From NCBI RefSeq assembly GCF_008710095.1, contig NZ_VYKJ01000001.1, positions 620,001 through 684,000 of the forward strand: 64,000 nt of DNA, in the 5' to 3' direction. The notes under the pieces were generated by a model, which did no database searches, had not been told where the DNA came from, and was given only the letters and a program-made list of their open reading frames with translations. The position numbers and the translations under genes were made by a program. This document shows, piece after piece, positions 36,518-47,261 of the stretch (positions are counted from its first letter, which is position 1; each line of letters begins with the position of its first letter). Source of the DNA: Affinibrenneria salicis. GTDB taxonomy: Bacteria; Pseudomonadota; Gammaproteobacteria; Enterobacterales; Enterobacteriaceae.

Positions 36518-37486
36518 ATGAGCGCGAAACAGCATGCTGGCATAGGCCTTGCCCTGGCGTTGACGACGGCAATATGCTGGGGAGCGTTGCCGATAGCCAT
36601 GAAGCAGGTTCTGGCCGTCATGGAGCCCTATACCGTCGTCTGGTACCGGTATTTTATCGCAGGTATTGGTCTGACGCTGATTCTCAGCTGGCAGAAGAAA
36701 CTCCCGCCGCTGAAGCTGTTTCGCCGCCGACGCTGGCTGATTCTGTTGCTGGTGGCTTCCGGCGGGTTGCTGGGCAATTTCATGTTTTTCAGTTCCTCGT
36801 TACAGTATCTTAGCCCGACGGCGTCCCAGGTTATCGGCCAGCTTTCCCCGGTGGGAATGATGTTTGCCAGTGTGCTGATTCTTAAAGAAAAAATGCGGGT
36901 AACTCAGGTGATTGGCGCGGTTATGCTGATCGTCGGGTTGGTTATGTTTTTTAATGCCAGTCTGATTGAGATTTTTACCCGTCTGACCGAGTACACGCTG
37001 GGCGTGCTGCTGGGCGTATGCGCCGCCGCGGTATGGGTGACCTATGGCGTGGCGCAGAAAGTACTGCTGCGCCGTTTAACCTCGCAGCAAATTTTATTCC
37101 TGCTTTATGTGCTGTGCATTGTCGCGATTACGCCGCTGTCCCATCCTTCGGTGATTTTCCAGCTCAGCAGCTGGCAGCTGGCCTGCCTGCTGTTCTGCGG
37201 GGCGAATACCCTGTTGGGCTATGGTGCGCTGGCCGAGGCGATGGCGCGCTGGCAGGCGGCGCAGGTAAGCGCGATTGTCACGCTTACCCCGCTGTTTACG
37301 CTGTTCTTTTCCGATCTTCTGGCGCTGATTTGGCCTGATGTGTTTGTCATGCCCGATCTTAATCTGATCGGCTATATCGGCGCTTTTGTGGTGGTGTCCG
37401 GCGCGATGTTTTCCGCTATCGGCCACCGGCTGTGGTGGCGCAAGGCGCCCCGCAAACCGCTGATTCCGCCGGTCGGCCCCGGCTGA
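36518..37486 (+). CDS. yhbE: EamA/DMT-family transporter (YhbE)
   Basis: This is 322 residues from the ATG at 36518 (MSAKQHAGIGLALALTTAICWG). That start is preferred because the frame upstream of it runs through the rpmA terminator. About ten hydrophobic segments form two EamA repeats (about 8-145 and 160-300). The gene order rplU-rpmA-yhbE-obgE is the E. coli order. The substrate is unknown. Confidence 0.92.
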   Translation: MSAKQHAGIGLALALTTAICWGALPIAMKQVLAVMEPYTVVWYRYFIAGIGLTLILSWQKKLPPLKLFRRRRWLILLLVASGGLLGNFMFFSSSLQYLSPTASQVIGQLSPVGMMFASVLILKEKMRVTQVIGAVMLIVGLVMFFNASLIEIFTRLTEYTLGVLLGVCAAAVWVTYGVAQKVLLRRLTSQQILFLLYVLCIVAITPLSHPSVIFQLSSWQLACLLFCGANTLLGYGALAEAMARWQAAQVSAIVTLTPLFTLFFSDLLALIWPDVFVMPDLNLIGYIGAFVVVSGAMFSAIGHRLWWRKAPRKPLIPPVGPG

Positions 37487-37830
37487 CGCCCATACGTCCG
37501 GCGGCAGCCGCCGCGCGGCGCGGGGTTGCCTATTTTTAATACAGATGCAATCCCAGGGAGAAGCGGGTACAATGCGCTCCCTTGCCTGAGCCGGTTCTGG
37601 CGCGTGGCGGTTTTGATGACGAAGGCTGTGACGCTGTCTGTCACGAAATCTGGAATTACGCCGAAAAGAACCAATAAATGACATAATACAGGTCAAAAAA
37701 CGCTATACCCGTCTACAGGTGCATTGGCCGCGTTCGTTGGTCCGATTTCACTCATTGAGTGCGTTTATCGGGTCGTAACGTCCTGCAGCCCGAATCTATT
37801 GGGTATATTGGTTTTTCGCGGAGAAAGTAA
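37487..37830. other. 344-bp yhbE/obgE intergenic region with palindromic element
   Basis: No gene is supported here. The right half is a palindromic dispersed repeat (37704-37807) ending 23 bp before obgE. The left half is unremarkable. Confidence 0.6.
37704..37807. repeat. Palindromic dispersed repeat element (YPAL/ERIC-like), copy 1
   Basis: The ends are TATACCCGT at the left and the complement of TATACCCAATAGATTCG at the right, both joined to GCAGG-type inner sequence. A central CACTCATTGAGTG hairpin completes an overall imperfect palindrome of about 105 bp. The end sequences match an intergenic repeat I know from Yersinia, Serratia and soft-rot genera. A related copy is at 52385-52516. 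Confidence 0.65.
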
Positions 37831-39003
<1,173 letters not shown>

Positions 39004-39076
39004 TCGCGTTTAAGCTCACGACCAGCCGTTTGCGCGGCCGGACATAACGCCTTCCCGCGCCAAACCGCAGAGAGCC

Positions 39077-39544
39077 GGGTTTCAGTCCGCCTCTCTGCGG
39101 CCGCTGACAATTCGCCGACCGGTCCGGGATACCCGGACCTGCCGCACCTGGGGGCGTTCCGGCGGCTAACGCCGCTACGCTTCCCCGCGCCGCATTCTCC
39201 CTCGATAACGAACGTTGTCATCAGTCTGAGGCGGGTGTCAGTCCGCCTCTCTGCGGCCGCTGACAATTCGCCGATCGGTCCGGGATACCCGGACCTGCCG
39301 CACCTGGGGGCGTTCCGGCGGCTAACGTCGCTACGCTTCCCCGCGCCGCATTCTCCCTCGATAACGAACGTTGTCATCAGTCTGAGGCGGGTTTCAGTCC
39401 GCCTCTCTGCGGCCGCTGACAATTCGCCGATCGGTCCGGGATACCCGGACCTGCCGCACTAGGGGGCATTCCGGCGGCTAACGCCGCTACGCTTCCTCGC
39501 CGCGTTCTCCCTTGATAACGAACGTTGCCAGCAGACGAAAGCGC
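39077..39544. repeat. 156-bp tandem repeat, three copies
   Basis: Copies begin near 39077, 39233 and 39389, with a period of exactly 156 bp measured on CAGTCCGCC at 39083, 39239 and 39395. Copies 1 and 2 are nearly identical, while copy 3 diverges in its last third. Each unit holds the palindrome GGTCCGGGATACCCGGACC and a GCGGCTAACGCCGC-type hairpin, mutated in copy 2. The preceding 70 bp look like a degraded fourth copy. The period is a multiple of three, so long open frames run through the array, but no ribosome site or conserved protein supports translation. Confidence 0.93.
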
Positions 39545-39568
39545 GTTTCGGCCGTCCTTTTTTGACTG

Positions 39569-40534
39569 TCAGTCTTCCGGCGCCGGATGGTGTCGTAGCC
39601 AGTGGCTGGCAATTTCCTCGCGCGTACAGATCCACACCTTTTCATGTCGCTGGATATAGTCCAGGAAGCGCTGCAGCGCGCGGAAGCGTCCTGGCCGACC
39701 CAACAGCCGGCAATGCATGCCGATCGACATCATTTTGGGTTGTGTTGCGCCTTCCTCGTACAGCACATCGAAACTGTCCTTCAGATAGGTATAAAATTGT
39801 TCTGCCGTGTTAAATCCCTGCGGCGTGGCGAAGCGCATATCGTTCGCTTCCAGCGTATAGGGAATGATCAGGTGCGGTTTCACCGCGCCATTGCTACAGG
39901 CGACCCGCGTCCAGAAGGGCAGATCGTCGCCATAGTAATCGCTGTCGTAGGTGAACCCGCCGTGCTCAACCACCAGCCGGCGCGTGGCCGGACTGTCGCG
40001 TCCGGTATACCAGCCGGACGGCGCGCGACCGAAAAGGCGGGTGAGCGTTTCCACCGCCAGTTGCATATGACGACGTTCGCTCTCTTCGTCCATATCCTGA
40101 TAGTGCAGCCAGCGCCAGCCGTGGCTGACCACGTCGTAATGCGCCGCTTTGATCGCTTCAACCACCGGCGGATGGCGCGCCAGCGCCATGGCGACGCCGA
40201 ATATAGTCAACGGCAGGCCTCGCCGCTGAAATTCATGATGGATGCGCCAGAAACCGGCGCGCGAACCGTACTCATACAGCGACTCCATCGACATATGGCG
40301 TTGCGGGTAGCTGGCGGCGCCGATGATATCGGAGAGAAACTGTTCGGAGCCGCCGTCGCCATGCAGTACGTTATTCTCCGCGCCCTCTTCATAGTTGAGT
40401 ACGAACTGGACGGCGATACGCGCACCGCCCGGCCAGGCGGCGTGCGGCGGCCGGCCGGCATAACCGATCATGTCGCGCGGGTAATCCTGATTAAAATCGT
40501 ATTCCTGCTGTTTGTCAGACGGGTTCATGGTCAT
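39569..40534 (-). CDS. hpxB: Allantoinase, polysaccharide-deacetylase type (PuuE/HpxB)
   Basis: This 321-residue metal-independent allantoinase of the PuuE family opens allantoin to allantoate. Characteristic blocks are YPRDMIGYAGRPPHAAWPGGARIAVQFVLNYEEGAE (about 19-53), SHGWRWLHYQDMDEESER (about 137-154), WYTGRDSPATRRLV and SIGMHCRLLGRPGR. It is the last gene of the leftward hpxS-hpxA-hpxB run, 37 bp after hpxA, in the order known from Klebsiella hpxSAB. Confidence 0.92.
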   Translation of the reverse strand: MTMNPSDKQQEYDFNQDYPRDMIGYAGRPPHAAWPGGARIAVQFVLNYEEGAENNVLHGDGGSEQFLSDIIGAASYPQRHMSMESLYEYGSRAGFWRIHHEFQRRGLPLTIFGVAMALARHPPVVEAIKAAHYDVVSHGWRWLHYQDMDEESERRHMQLAVETLTRLFGRAPSGWYTGRDSPATRRLVVEHGGFTYDSDYYGDDLPFWTRVACSNGAVKPHLIIPYTLEANDMRFATPQGFNTAEQFYTYLKDSFDVLYEEGATQPKMMSIGMHCRLLGRPGRFRALQRFLDYIQRHEKVWICTREEIASHWLRHHPAPED

Positions 40535-40571
40535 TGTCCTGATCAGATGCGGTAACGGGGGATGAGCGGGA

Positions 40572-41309
40572 TCAGTTCAGCGCGCTGAACGGGCCGCTCA
40601 GGGATTTCGCCACTGGCCATGCCAGATCGCCGTGCTTGCTGGTCGTCAGACCGAGAGCCAGCAAAGACTCCACCATTTTGACGGCGGCGCCGACGCCATC
40701 AACTATGGGTATGCCTAATTCAAGCGTCAGTTCGCGCGCCAGCGTCGCCATGCCGCCGCAGCCCAGTACGACAGCGCCGATGCCATCCTGACGTTTTGAT
40801 TGTATACAATATTCGCGTACCTTTTGCCGCGCCAGCCCATAGCCGTCCTCCAGCGCCAGCACCGGCAGGTCGATGGCGTGCAACGCCGCGCACTGGTGTT
40901 CAAACCCATATTGCCTCAGCAGATGGCGGGCGATAATCAGCGTGCGCGGCAAGGTCGTGACGATAGAAAATCGCGTGGCCACCATGCTCGCCATATGCAT
41001 CGCGGCCTCGGCGATGCCCACTACCGGCCCCCGCGCCAGCTCCCGGGCGGCCAGCAAGCCAGGATCGCCGAAGCAGGCGATGACATGTCCGCAAACGCCC
41101 TGTTCGCGCCCGGCCTTAATCTGTTCCAGCACGCCAACGGCGGCGATCGCCTCGTCGAAGTGGCCTTCGATAGAGGCGACCCCGGCCGACGGCGAAACAG
41201 CCAGAATTTCGCTGGCGGGCGAGACCACGGCGCGCGCGGCCTGAGCGATCGTTTCGGTCATCGCCTGGCTGGTGTTGGGATTAATCACCTGAATAATCTG
41301 CTTTGCCAT
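40572..41309 (-). CDS. hpxA: Allantoin racemase
   Basis: This is 245 residues from the ATG at 41309 (MAKQIIQVINPNTSQAMTETI), two bases after the hpxS stop. The Asp/Glu/hydantoin racemase fold has catalytic Cys in HVIACFGDPGL (about 79) and VVLGCGGMA (about 184). It interconverts S- and R-allantoin for the allantoinase encoded next. The coding sequence contains a perfect ATTGTATACAAT palindrome using a rare ATA codon, listed as a possible operator. Confidence 0.9.
   Translation of the reverse strand: MAKQIIQVINPNTSQAMTETIAQAARAVVSPASEILAVSPSAGVASIEGHFDEAIAAVGVLEQIKAGREQGVCGHVIACFGDPGLLAARELARGPVVGIAEAAMHMASMVATRFSIVTTLPRTLIIARHLLRQYGFEHQCAALHAIDLPVLALEDGYGLARQKVREYCIQSKRQDGIGAVVLGCGGMATLARELTLELGIPIVDGVGAAVKMVESLLALGLTTSKHGDLAWPVAKSLSGPFSALN
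40799..40810. promoter_or_regulatory. Intragenic GTATAC palindrome in hpxA
   Basis: ATTGTATACAAT is a perfect 12-bp palindrome inside hpxA. It shares the core TTGTATACAA with the 20-bp palindrome in the hpxS/hpxC promoter region. Confidence 0.45.
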
Positions 41310-41310
41310 T

Positions 41311-42027
41311 TCAACTCTCTTTCTGCCGGGCGAACAGCCGGGCGAAATCCGGTACGGTTTCGCCGCTGCGTTCAAAGCGCAGACTGGCGAGAATGTGATC
41401 AAAATGATGGCGCAACGCGTCGGTCAGCGGCTGCAGCGCTTTTTCGCGCAGCAGCGCAATGATCCGATCGTGGTCGTCGCAGCGGCAGCCTTGCTGCCAG
41501 GGCGCGCCCCAGGCGGCAACCACCAGCGAAGAGCGCTGGCTCAGGCGCATGACCAGTTCGGTCAGCACCTGATTGCCGGAAATGGCCTGCAGCTGAATAT
41601 GAAAAGCGGCGGACAGCCGAATGGCGGCGGGACCGTTGTAATCGAGATGCGCCTGTTGCTCCTGCTGATTCAGCCGTTCCAGCGCCACCAGATGCGTCGA
41701 ACGACAGTGTTCCAGCACGAAGGGCAGGTTGGCGCATTCGATCAACGAGCGGCTGCGGAAAATATCCTGCGCCTCTTCCATGCCCGGCGTGGCTACCTGC
41801 GCACCACGTTTGGGCGTCAGCGTCACCATTTGCACCGCGGCAAGGCGCTGCAACACTTTGCGAATACCGGTACGGCTCACGCCGAACACCTCGGATAGCG
41901 CTTCCTCGGGCAGCTTACTGCCTGGCGGTAGCTGATGTTCGACGATCGCCGTCAGCAGCGCCTGATAGATCGGTTCGTCCTTATCCATCAGATCTGCCGA
42001 CGTTTTCAGTCCTGTTTCACTCTTCAT
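41311..42027 (-). CDS. hpxS: GntR-family regulator of allantoin genes (HpxS-like)
   Basis: This is 238 residues from the ATG at 42027 (MKSETGLKTSADLMDKDEPIYQALLTAIVEHQLPPGSKLPEEALSE). The GntR winged HTH (about 15-80, SRTGIRKVLQRLAAVQMV) and the FCD effector domain (about 95-230) are clear. It is divergent from hpxC and followed immediately by hpxA. GTATAC-centred palindromes 36-70 bp upstream are likely its sites. Confidence 0.88.
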   Translation of the reverse strand: MKSETGLKTSADLMDKDEPIYQALLTAIVEHQLPPGSKLPEEALSEVFGVSRTGIRKVLQRLAAVQMVTLTPKRGAQVATPGMEEAQDIFRSRSLIECANLPFVLEHCRSTHLVALERLNQQEQQAHLDYNGPAAIRLSAAFHIQLQAISGNQVLTELVMRLSQRSSLVVAAWGAPWQQGCRCDDHDRIIALLREKALQPLTDALRHHFDHILASLRFERSGETVPDFARLFARQKES

Positions 42028-42058
42028 CACCTGCTCCGGTAAAGATATTGGATACAAT

Positions 42059-42097
42059 GATCGTATACTTATATTTTTATTTTTGTATACAAAAATA
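42059..42097. promoter_or_regulatory. Paired GTATAC palindromes, probable HpxS operator
   Basis: A perfect 20-bp palindrome TATTTTTGTATACAAAAATA lies at 42078-42097. A second GTATAC site is centred 22 bp upstream (42063-42068), about two helical turns away. Both lie in the hpxS/hpxC divergent promoter region. Confidence 0.75.
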
Positions 42098-42170
42098 TCG
42101 AATATGGCCTGAATCCTGCAACGTATTTGTCCGTGTATAGCTAACAATCACATTCAGAGGAGCAGGTTTC

Positions 42171-43685
42171 ATGCCAGATATTCAACATGTTAAGACGACG
42201 TCGGTCGATGGGGCCGGCGCCGAATACAGCCCGCGGTTGTGTAATGATGATCTTGCCCCAACCCGCCAGCAGAACTGGGGCTGGTACAATATCTTTTCTT
42301 TTTGGATGTCTGATGTACACAGTATGGGCGGATATGTGGTCGCCGCCAGTTTCTTCGCGCTCGGTCTGGCCAGCTGGCAGGTATTGTTGTGTTTGCTGGT
42401 CGGTATTTGCATAGTGCAGATTTGCGCTAACCTGGTGGCCAGACCGAGTCAGATGGCCGGCGTCCCCTATGCGGTGGTCTGCCGTCAGGCGTTTGGCGTA
42501 TTTGGCGCGAATATCCCCGCGGTGATCCGCGGGCTGATCGCTTTTGCCTGGTATGGTATACAAACTTTTCTGGCGGCCAATGCGCTGATGCTGGTGGCGC
42601 TCAAATTCTGGCCTTCTTTGACGCCGCTGACGCATACGTCGTGGCTTGGGCTGTCGACGCTGGGCTGGCTGTGTTTCGGCATGATGTGGCTGCTGCAGGC
42701 GATGGTGTTCTGGCACGGGATGAACGCGATTAAACGCTTTATCGATATCGCCGGTCCGGCAGTCTATGTCGTGATGTTCGCGCTGGCCGGCTGGATTCTG
42801 TATCAAACCGGTTTCGACGGCATTTCCTTTACGCTGGCGAATAAATCGCTGAGCGGCGGCGAGCAGGCGTTTCAGATGCTGACCGCCACGGCGCTGGTGG
42901 TGTCCTATTTCTCCGGCCCGCTGCTGAACTTTGGCGACTTTGCGCGCTATGGCAAAAACATGGAGGAAGTCCGGCGCGGTAATTTCTGGGGGCTGCCGTT
43001 TAATTTTCTGCTGTTTTCGATCGTGACCGTAGTGATCGTATCGGGCACTCAATCGCTGTTCGGCGAAATGATCACCGATCCGATTGAAACCGTCAGCCGA
43101 GTCGACAGCAGCCTGGCGGTCGCCATCGGACTGTTGACGATGATTGTCGCCACCATCGGCATCAATATTGTGGCGAACTTTGTCTCCCCCGCCTTCGATT
43201 TTTCCAACTGCTCGCCGCAGAGGATTAGCTTTCGCACCGGCGGAATGATCGCCGCCGTGGGATCGGTATTGCTGACGCCCTGGAATCTGTTCCAGTCGCC
43301 GGAGCTTATTCACTACACGCTGGATGTGCTGGGCGCCTTTATCGGTCCGCTGTTCGGTATTCTGCTGACGGACTTCTACCTGATCAAGCGCGGACGGATT
43401 TCGACCAACGATCTGTTTAACGCTACGCCGCAGGGCGAATATTGGTATCGCGGCGGTTTCAATCCAAAGGCGGTGGCGGCGCTGTTGCCGGCGGTGGCGA
43501 TTGGTCTCGTTATCAGTTTTATTCCGGCGCTGCACGCGGTGGCGAACTTCAGCTGGTTTATCGGCGCTTTTCTGGCGGCCTGCGGCTACCGCTGGATTGC
43601 GCGCGCGGAGTGCGCCGGCGTCGCCGGGCGGGCGGCGCAGCGCGGCGGCGCGTCATTTCACGGGACAAAAGCGACGAAGTCCTGA
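42171..43685 (+). CDS. hpxC: Allantoin permease (NCS1 family, HpxC-like)
   Basis: This 504-residue NCS1 transporter is predicted to have 12 membrane spans. Family motifs are NDDLAPTRQQNWGWYNIFSFWMSDVHS (about 25-50), GVPYAVVCRQAFGVFGANIPA (about 95-115) and GPLLNFGDFARYGK (about 245-258). NCS1 members import allantoin, hydantoin, uracil or cytosine, and the neighbouring hpx genes indicate allantoin. It is divergent from hpxS. Confidence 0.88.
   Translation: MPDIQHVKTTSVDGAGAEYSPRLCNDDLAPTRQQNWGWYNIFSFWMSDVHSMGGYVVAASFFALGLASWQVLLCLLVGICIVQICANLVARPSQMAGVPYAVVCRQAFGVFGANIPAVIRGLIAFAWYGIQTFLAANALMLVALKFWPSLTPLTHTSWLGLSTLGWLCFGMMWLLQAMVFWHGMNAIKRFIDIAGPAVYVVMFALAGWILYQTGFDGISFTLANKSLSGGEQAFQMLTATALVVSYFSGPLLNFGDFARYGKNMEEVRRGNFWGLPFNFLLFSIVTVVIVSGTQSLFGEMITDPIETVSRVDSSLAVAIGLLTMIVATIGINIVANFVSPAFDFSNCSPQRISFRTGGMIAAVGSVLLTPWNLFQSPELIHYTLDVLGAFIGPLFGILLTDFYLIKRGRISTNDLFNATPQGEYWYRGGFNPKAVAALLPAVAIGLVISFIPALHAVANFSWFIGAFLAACGYRWIARAECAGVAGRAAQRGGASFHGTKATKS
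42555..42564. promoter_or_regulatory. Intragenic GTATAC half-site in hpxC
   Basis: GGTATACAAA inside hpxC resembles the promoter-region palindrome and, like the hpxA site, uses an ATA Ile codon followed by CAA. It is imperfect, so this is a weak call. Confidence 0.3.
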
Positions 43686-43727
43686 TGGAGCCCTGGTTGT
43701 ACGCCGCGGCAACGGTGAAATAGGCGG

Positions 43728-45161
<1,434 letters not shown>

Positions 45162-45422
45162 AATCTCAGTGAGCAACGGGGTTAACGTGCGGTCATACTA
45201 CGGCGCATCAAGGGTTAAAGTAAACGATGACCACCAGGGAACTCTGGGTTAAAATACGTATCAAAATGCAAATTGAAGCTGACCTGAAACTGGTTTTCGG
45301 GTTAGCTTGCTTTTGTGTATTGCCAGATGAATACTGGCTGAACGCACCGTCTTACATTGATTTTCAAACGTCAGGATGACGGTTATTAAAAGCAGTACAG
45401 ATTTTTCTGAGGTATTGATTAT
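45162..45422. other. 261-bp dacB/greA divergent promoter and greA leader
   Basis: No gene is supported here. The last 200 bases contain T-rich stems likely to form the greA leader. In E. coli this leader yields the small RNA GraL. I cannot identify a GraL homologue by eye. Confidence 0.4.
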
Positions 45423-45899
45423 ATGAAACAATTTCCGATGACGTTACGTGGCGCAGAGAAACTGCGCGAAGAGCTTGATCACCTGAAAAGCGTCCGCCGG
45501 CCAGAAATTATTGCGGCGATTGCCGAAGCGCGCGAACACGGCGATTTAAAAGAAAACGCGGAATACCATGCCGCGCGCGAGCAGCAGGGTTTCTGCGAAG
45601 GCCGTATTCAGGAAATTGAGGCCAAGCTGTCCAACGCCCAGGTTATTGACGTCACTAAAATGGCCGCCAACGGGCGCGTTATTTTTGGTTCGACGGTTAC
45701 GGTGCTGAATCTGGATAGCGAAGAAGAGCAGACTTATCGCATTGTGGGCGATGACGAGGCTGATTTTAAACAGAATTTGATCTCGGTGAACTCGCCAATC
45801 GCGCGCGGCCTGATCGGTAAAGAGCAGGACGATGTGGTGGTGATCACCACGCCGGGCGGTCAGGTGGAGTATGAGATCGTGAAGGTCGAATATCTGTAA
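45423..45899 (+). CDS. greA: Transcription elongation factor GreA
   Basis: This 158-residue protein rescues backtracked RNA polymerase. The N-terminal coiled coil (about 1-75, [32 protein letters not shown]) includes the tip acidic Asp/Glu, and a C-terminal FKBP-like domain follows. A strong terminator follows at 45946. Confidence 0.98.
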   Translation: MKQFPMTLRGAEKLREELDHLKSVRRPEIIAAIAEAREHGDLKENAEYHAAREQQGFCEGRIQEIEAKLSNAQVIDVTKMAANGRVIFGSTVTVLNLDSEEEQTYRIVGDDEADFKQNLISVNSPIARGLIGKEQDDVVVITTPGGQVEYEIVKVEYL

Positions 45900-45945
45900 A
45901 TTCTGTTGTTCCGCCGGTTAAAACAACAAAATTTGTAAAGAAAAG

Positions 45946-45970
45946 AAAAAGGCCGCTTGCGGCCTTTTCT
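45946..45970 (+). terminator. greA terminator
   Basis: AAAAGGCCGC/GCGGCCTTTT with a tight TT loop and a T-rich tail lies 47 bases after the greA stop. Confidence 0.9.
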
Positions 45971-46142
45971 CTGGCACGGAGCCATGGCACCTTTTTGTAA
46001 AGTGCTGCCGGGCTACAGCAAACCCAACGCCTTTCAGGCCGCAGGCGCACTGGTTTTCCCCGCTTGGTACGCTAAGCGCAGAAGAGACGTTCAGTGGCCG
46101 GGCGCCGGTATGCGGAAGGCGTCGGGGATAAAACCGAACGTG

Positions 46143-46436
46143 TTAGCGTGGCAACACGATTTTACGTTCTTGCGACGGACGATACAGCACCAGCGTGTGG
46201 CCGATAACCTGCACATTATTGGCGCCGGTTTCACGAACAATCGCATCAATGATCAGCGCTTTGGTTTCACGTTCCTCAGCGGCGATTTTGATTTTGATGA
46301 GCTCGTGATGCTCAAGCGCCTGTTCAATCTCGGCCAGTACACCTTCGGTCAGGCCATTATTGCCCAGCAGGACCACCGGTTTTAACGGATGGGCCAGGCC
46401 TTTCAGGTGCTGTTTTTGTTTGTTGCTTAGATTCAT
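46143..46436 (-). CDS. yhbY: CRM-domain ribosome assembly RNA-binding protein YhbY
   Basis: This 97-residue CRM-fold protein is associated with pre-50S particles. LSNKQKQHLKGLAHPLKPVVLLGNNGLTEGVLAEIEQALEHHELIKIKI and the TGANNVQVIGHTLVLYRPS region are typical. It is divergent from rlmE, as in E. coli. Confidence 0.97.
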   Translation of the reverse strand: MNLSNKQKQHLKGLAHPLKPVVLLGNNGLTEGVLAEIEQALEHHELIKIKIAAEERETKALIIDAIVRETGANNVQVIGHTLVLYRPSQERKIVLPR

Positions 46437-46584
46437 TGTCTTTTTTGCTTCGGTTGGGATTGAAAACGGGTCATTCTACCGCCATCTCATGCTTATCACC
46501 AAATCGGTATGTAGCCGATATGATAAAAGATGAGAAGGGGCTGTTTCACCAGGAGCGTTGAATTCAGGATAGTTGGGAAACAAG

Positions 46585-47214
46585 ATGGCTAACAACAAGC
46601 GTTCTGCAAGCTCCAGTCGCTGGCTCCAGGAACATTTTAGCGATAAATACGTACAGCAGGCGCAGAAAAAGGGGCTTCGTTCGCGCGCCTGGTTTAAACT
46701 TGATGAACTACAGCAAGGCGATCGGCTGTTTAAACCGGGCATGACCGTGGTGGATTTAGGCGCGGCGCCGGGCGGCTGGTCGCAGTATGCGGTCACGCAA
46801 ATCGGCGGCGGCGGACGGGTTATCGCCTGTGATATTTTGCCGATGGATCCTATCGTCGGCGTCGATTTCCTGCAGGGCGATTTTCGTGATCAAATAGTGC
46901 TGAATGCGCTGCTGGAACGGGTAGGAAGTAGTAAAGTTCAGGTAGTCATGTCCGATATGGCACCGAACATGAGCGGTACGCCGGCGGTCGATATTCCTAA
47001 ATCGATGTATCTGGTTGAATTAGCGCTGGATATGTGTCGTGATGTACTGGCGCCAGGCGGAAGTTTCCTGGTGAAAGTGTTTCAGGGAGAAGGTTTTGAT
47101 GAATACCTGCGGGAAATTCGCTCCCTGTTTACGAAGGTCAAGATTCGTAAGCCAGAGGCCTCGCGCGCTCGATCACGTGAAGTCTATATTGTAGCGACAG
47201 GGCGCAAACTGTAG
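46585..47214 (+). CDS. rlmE: 23S rRNA (uridine-2'-O-)-methyltransferase (U2552)
   Basis: This is 209 residues from the ATG at 46585 ([18 protein letters not shown]), matching E. coli RrmJ/FtsJ. The SAM-binding motif [13 protein letters not shown] (about 56-68) and the K-D-K-E catalytic tetrad environment ([28 protein letters not shown]) are seen. ftsH follows at 47 bp. Confidence 0.97.
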   Translation: MANNKRSASSSRWLQEHFSDKYVQQAQKKGLRSRAWFKLDELQQGDRLFKPGMTVVDLGAAPGGWSQYAVTQIGGGGRVIACDILPMDPIVGVDFLQGDFRDQIVLNALLERVGSSKVQVVMSDMAPNMSGTPAVDIPKSMYLVELALDMCRDVLAPGGSFLVKVFQGEGFDEYLREIRSLFTKVKIRKPEASRARSREVYIVATGRKL

Positions 47215-47261
47215 TACCCTAACGCTGTTTTTTAACACAGTTGTAATATGAGGTTAATCCC

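Noticed and set aside
42141..43535. 464-codon minus-strand frame opposite hpxC
   Set aside because: It is a His/Gln/Arg-rich shadow of a membrane-transporter gene with no domain of its own.
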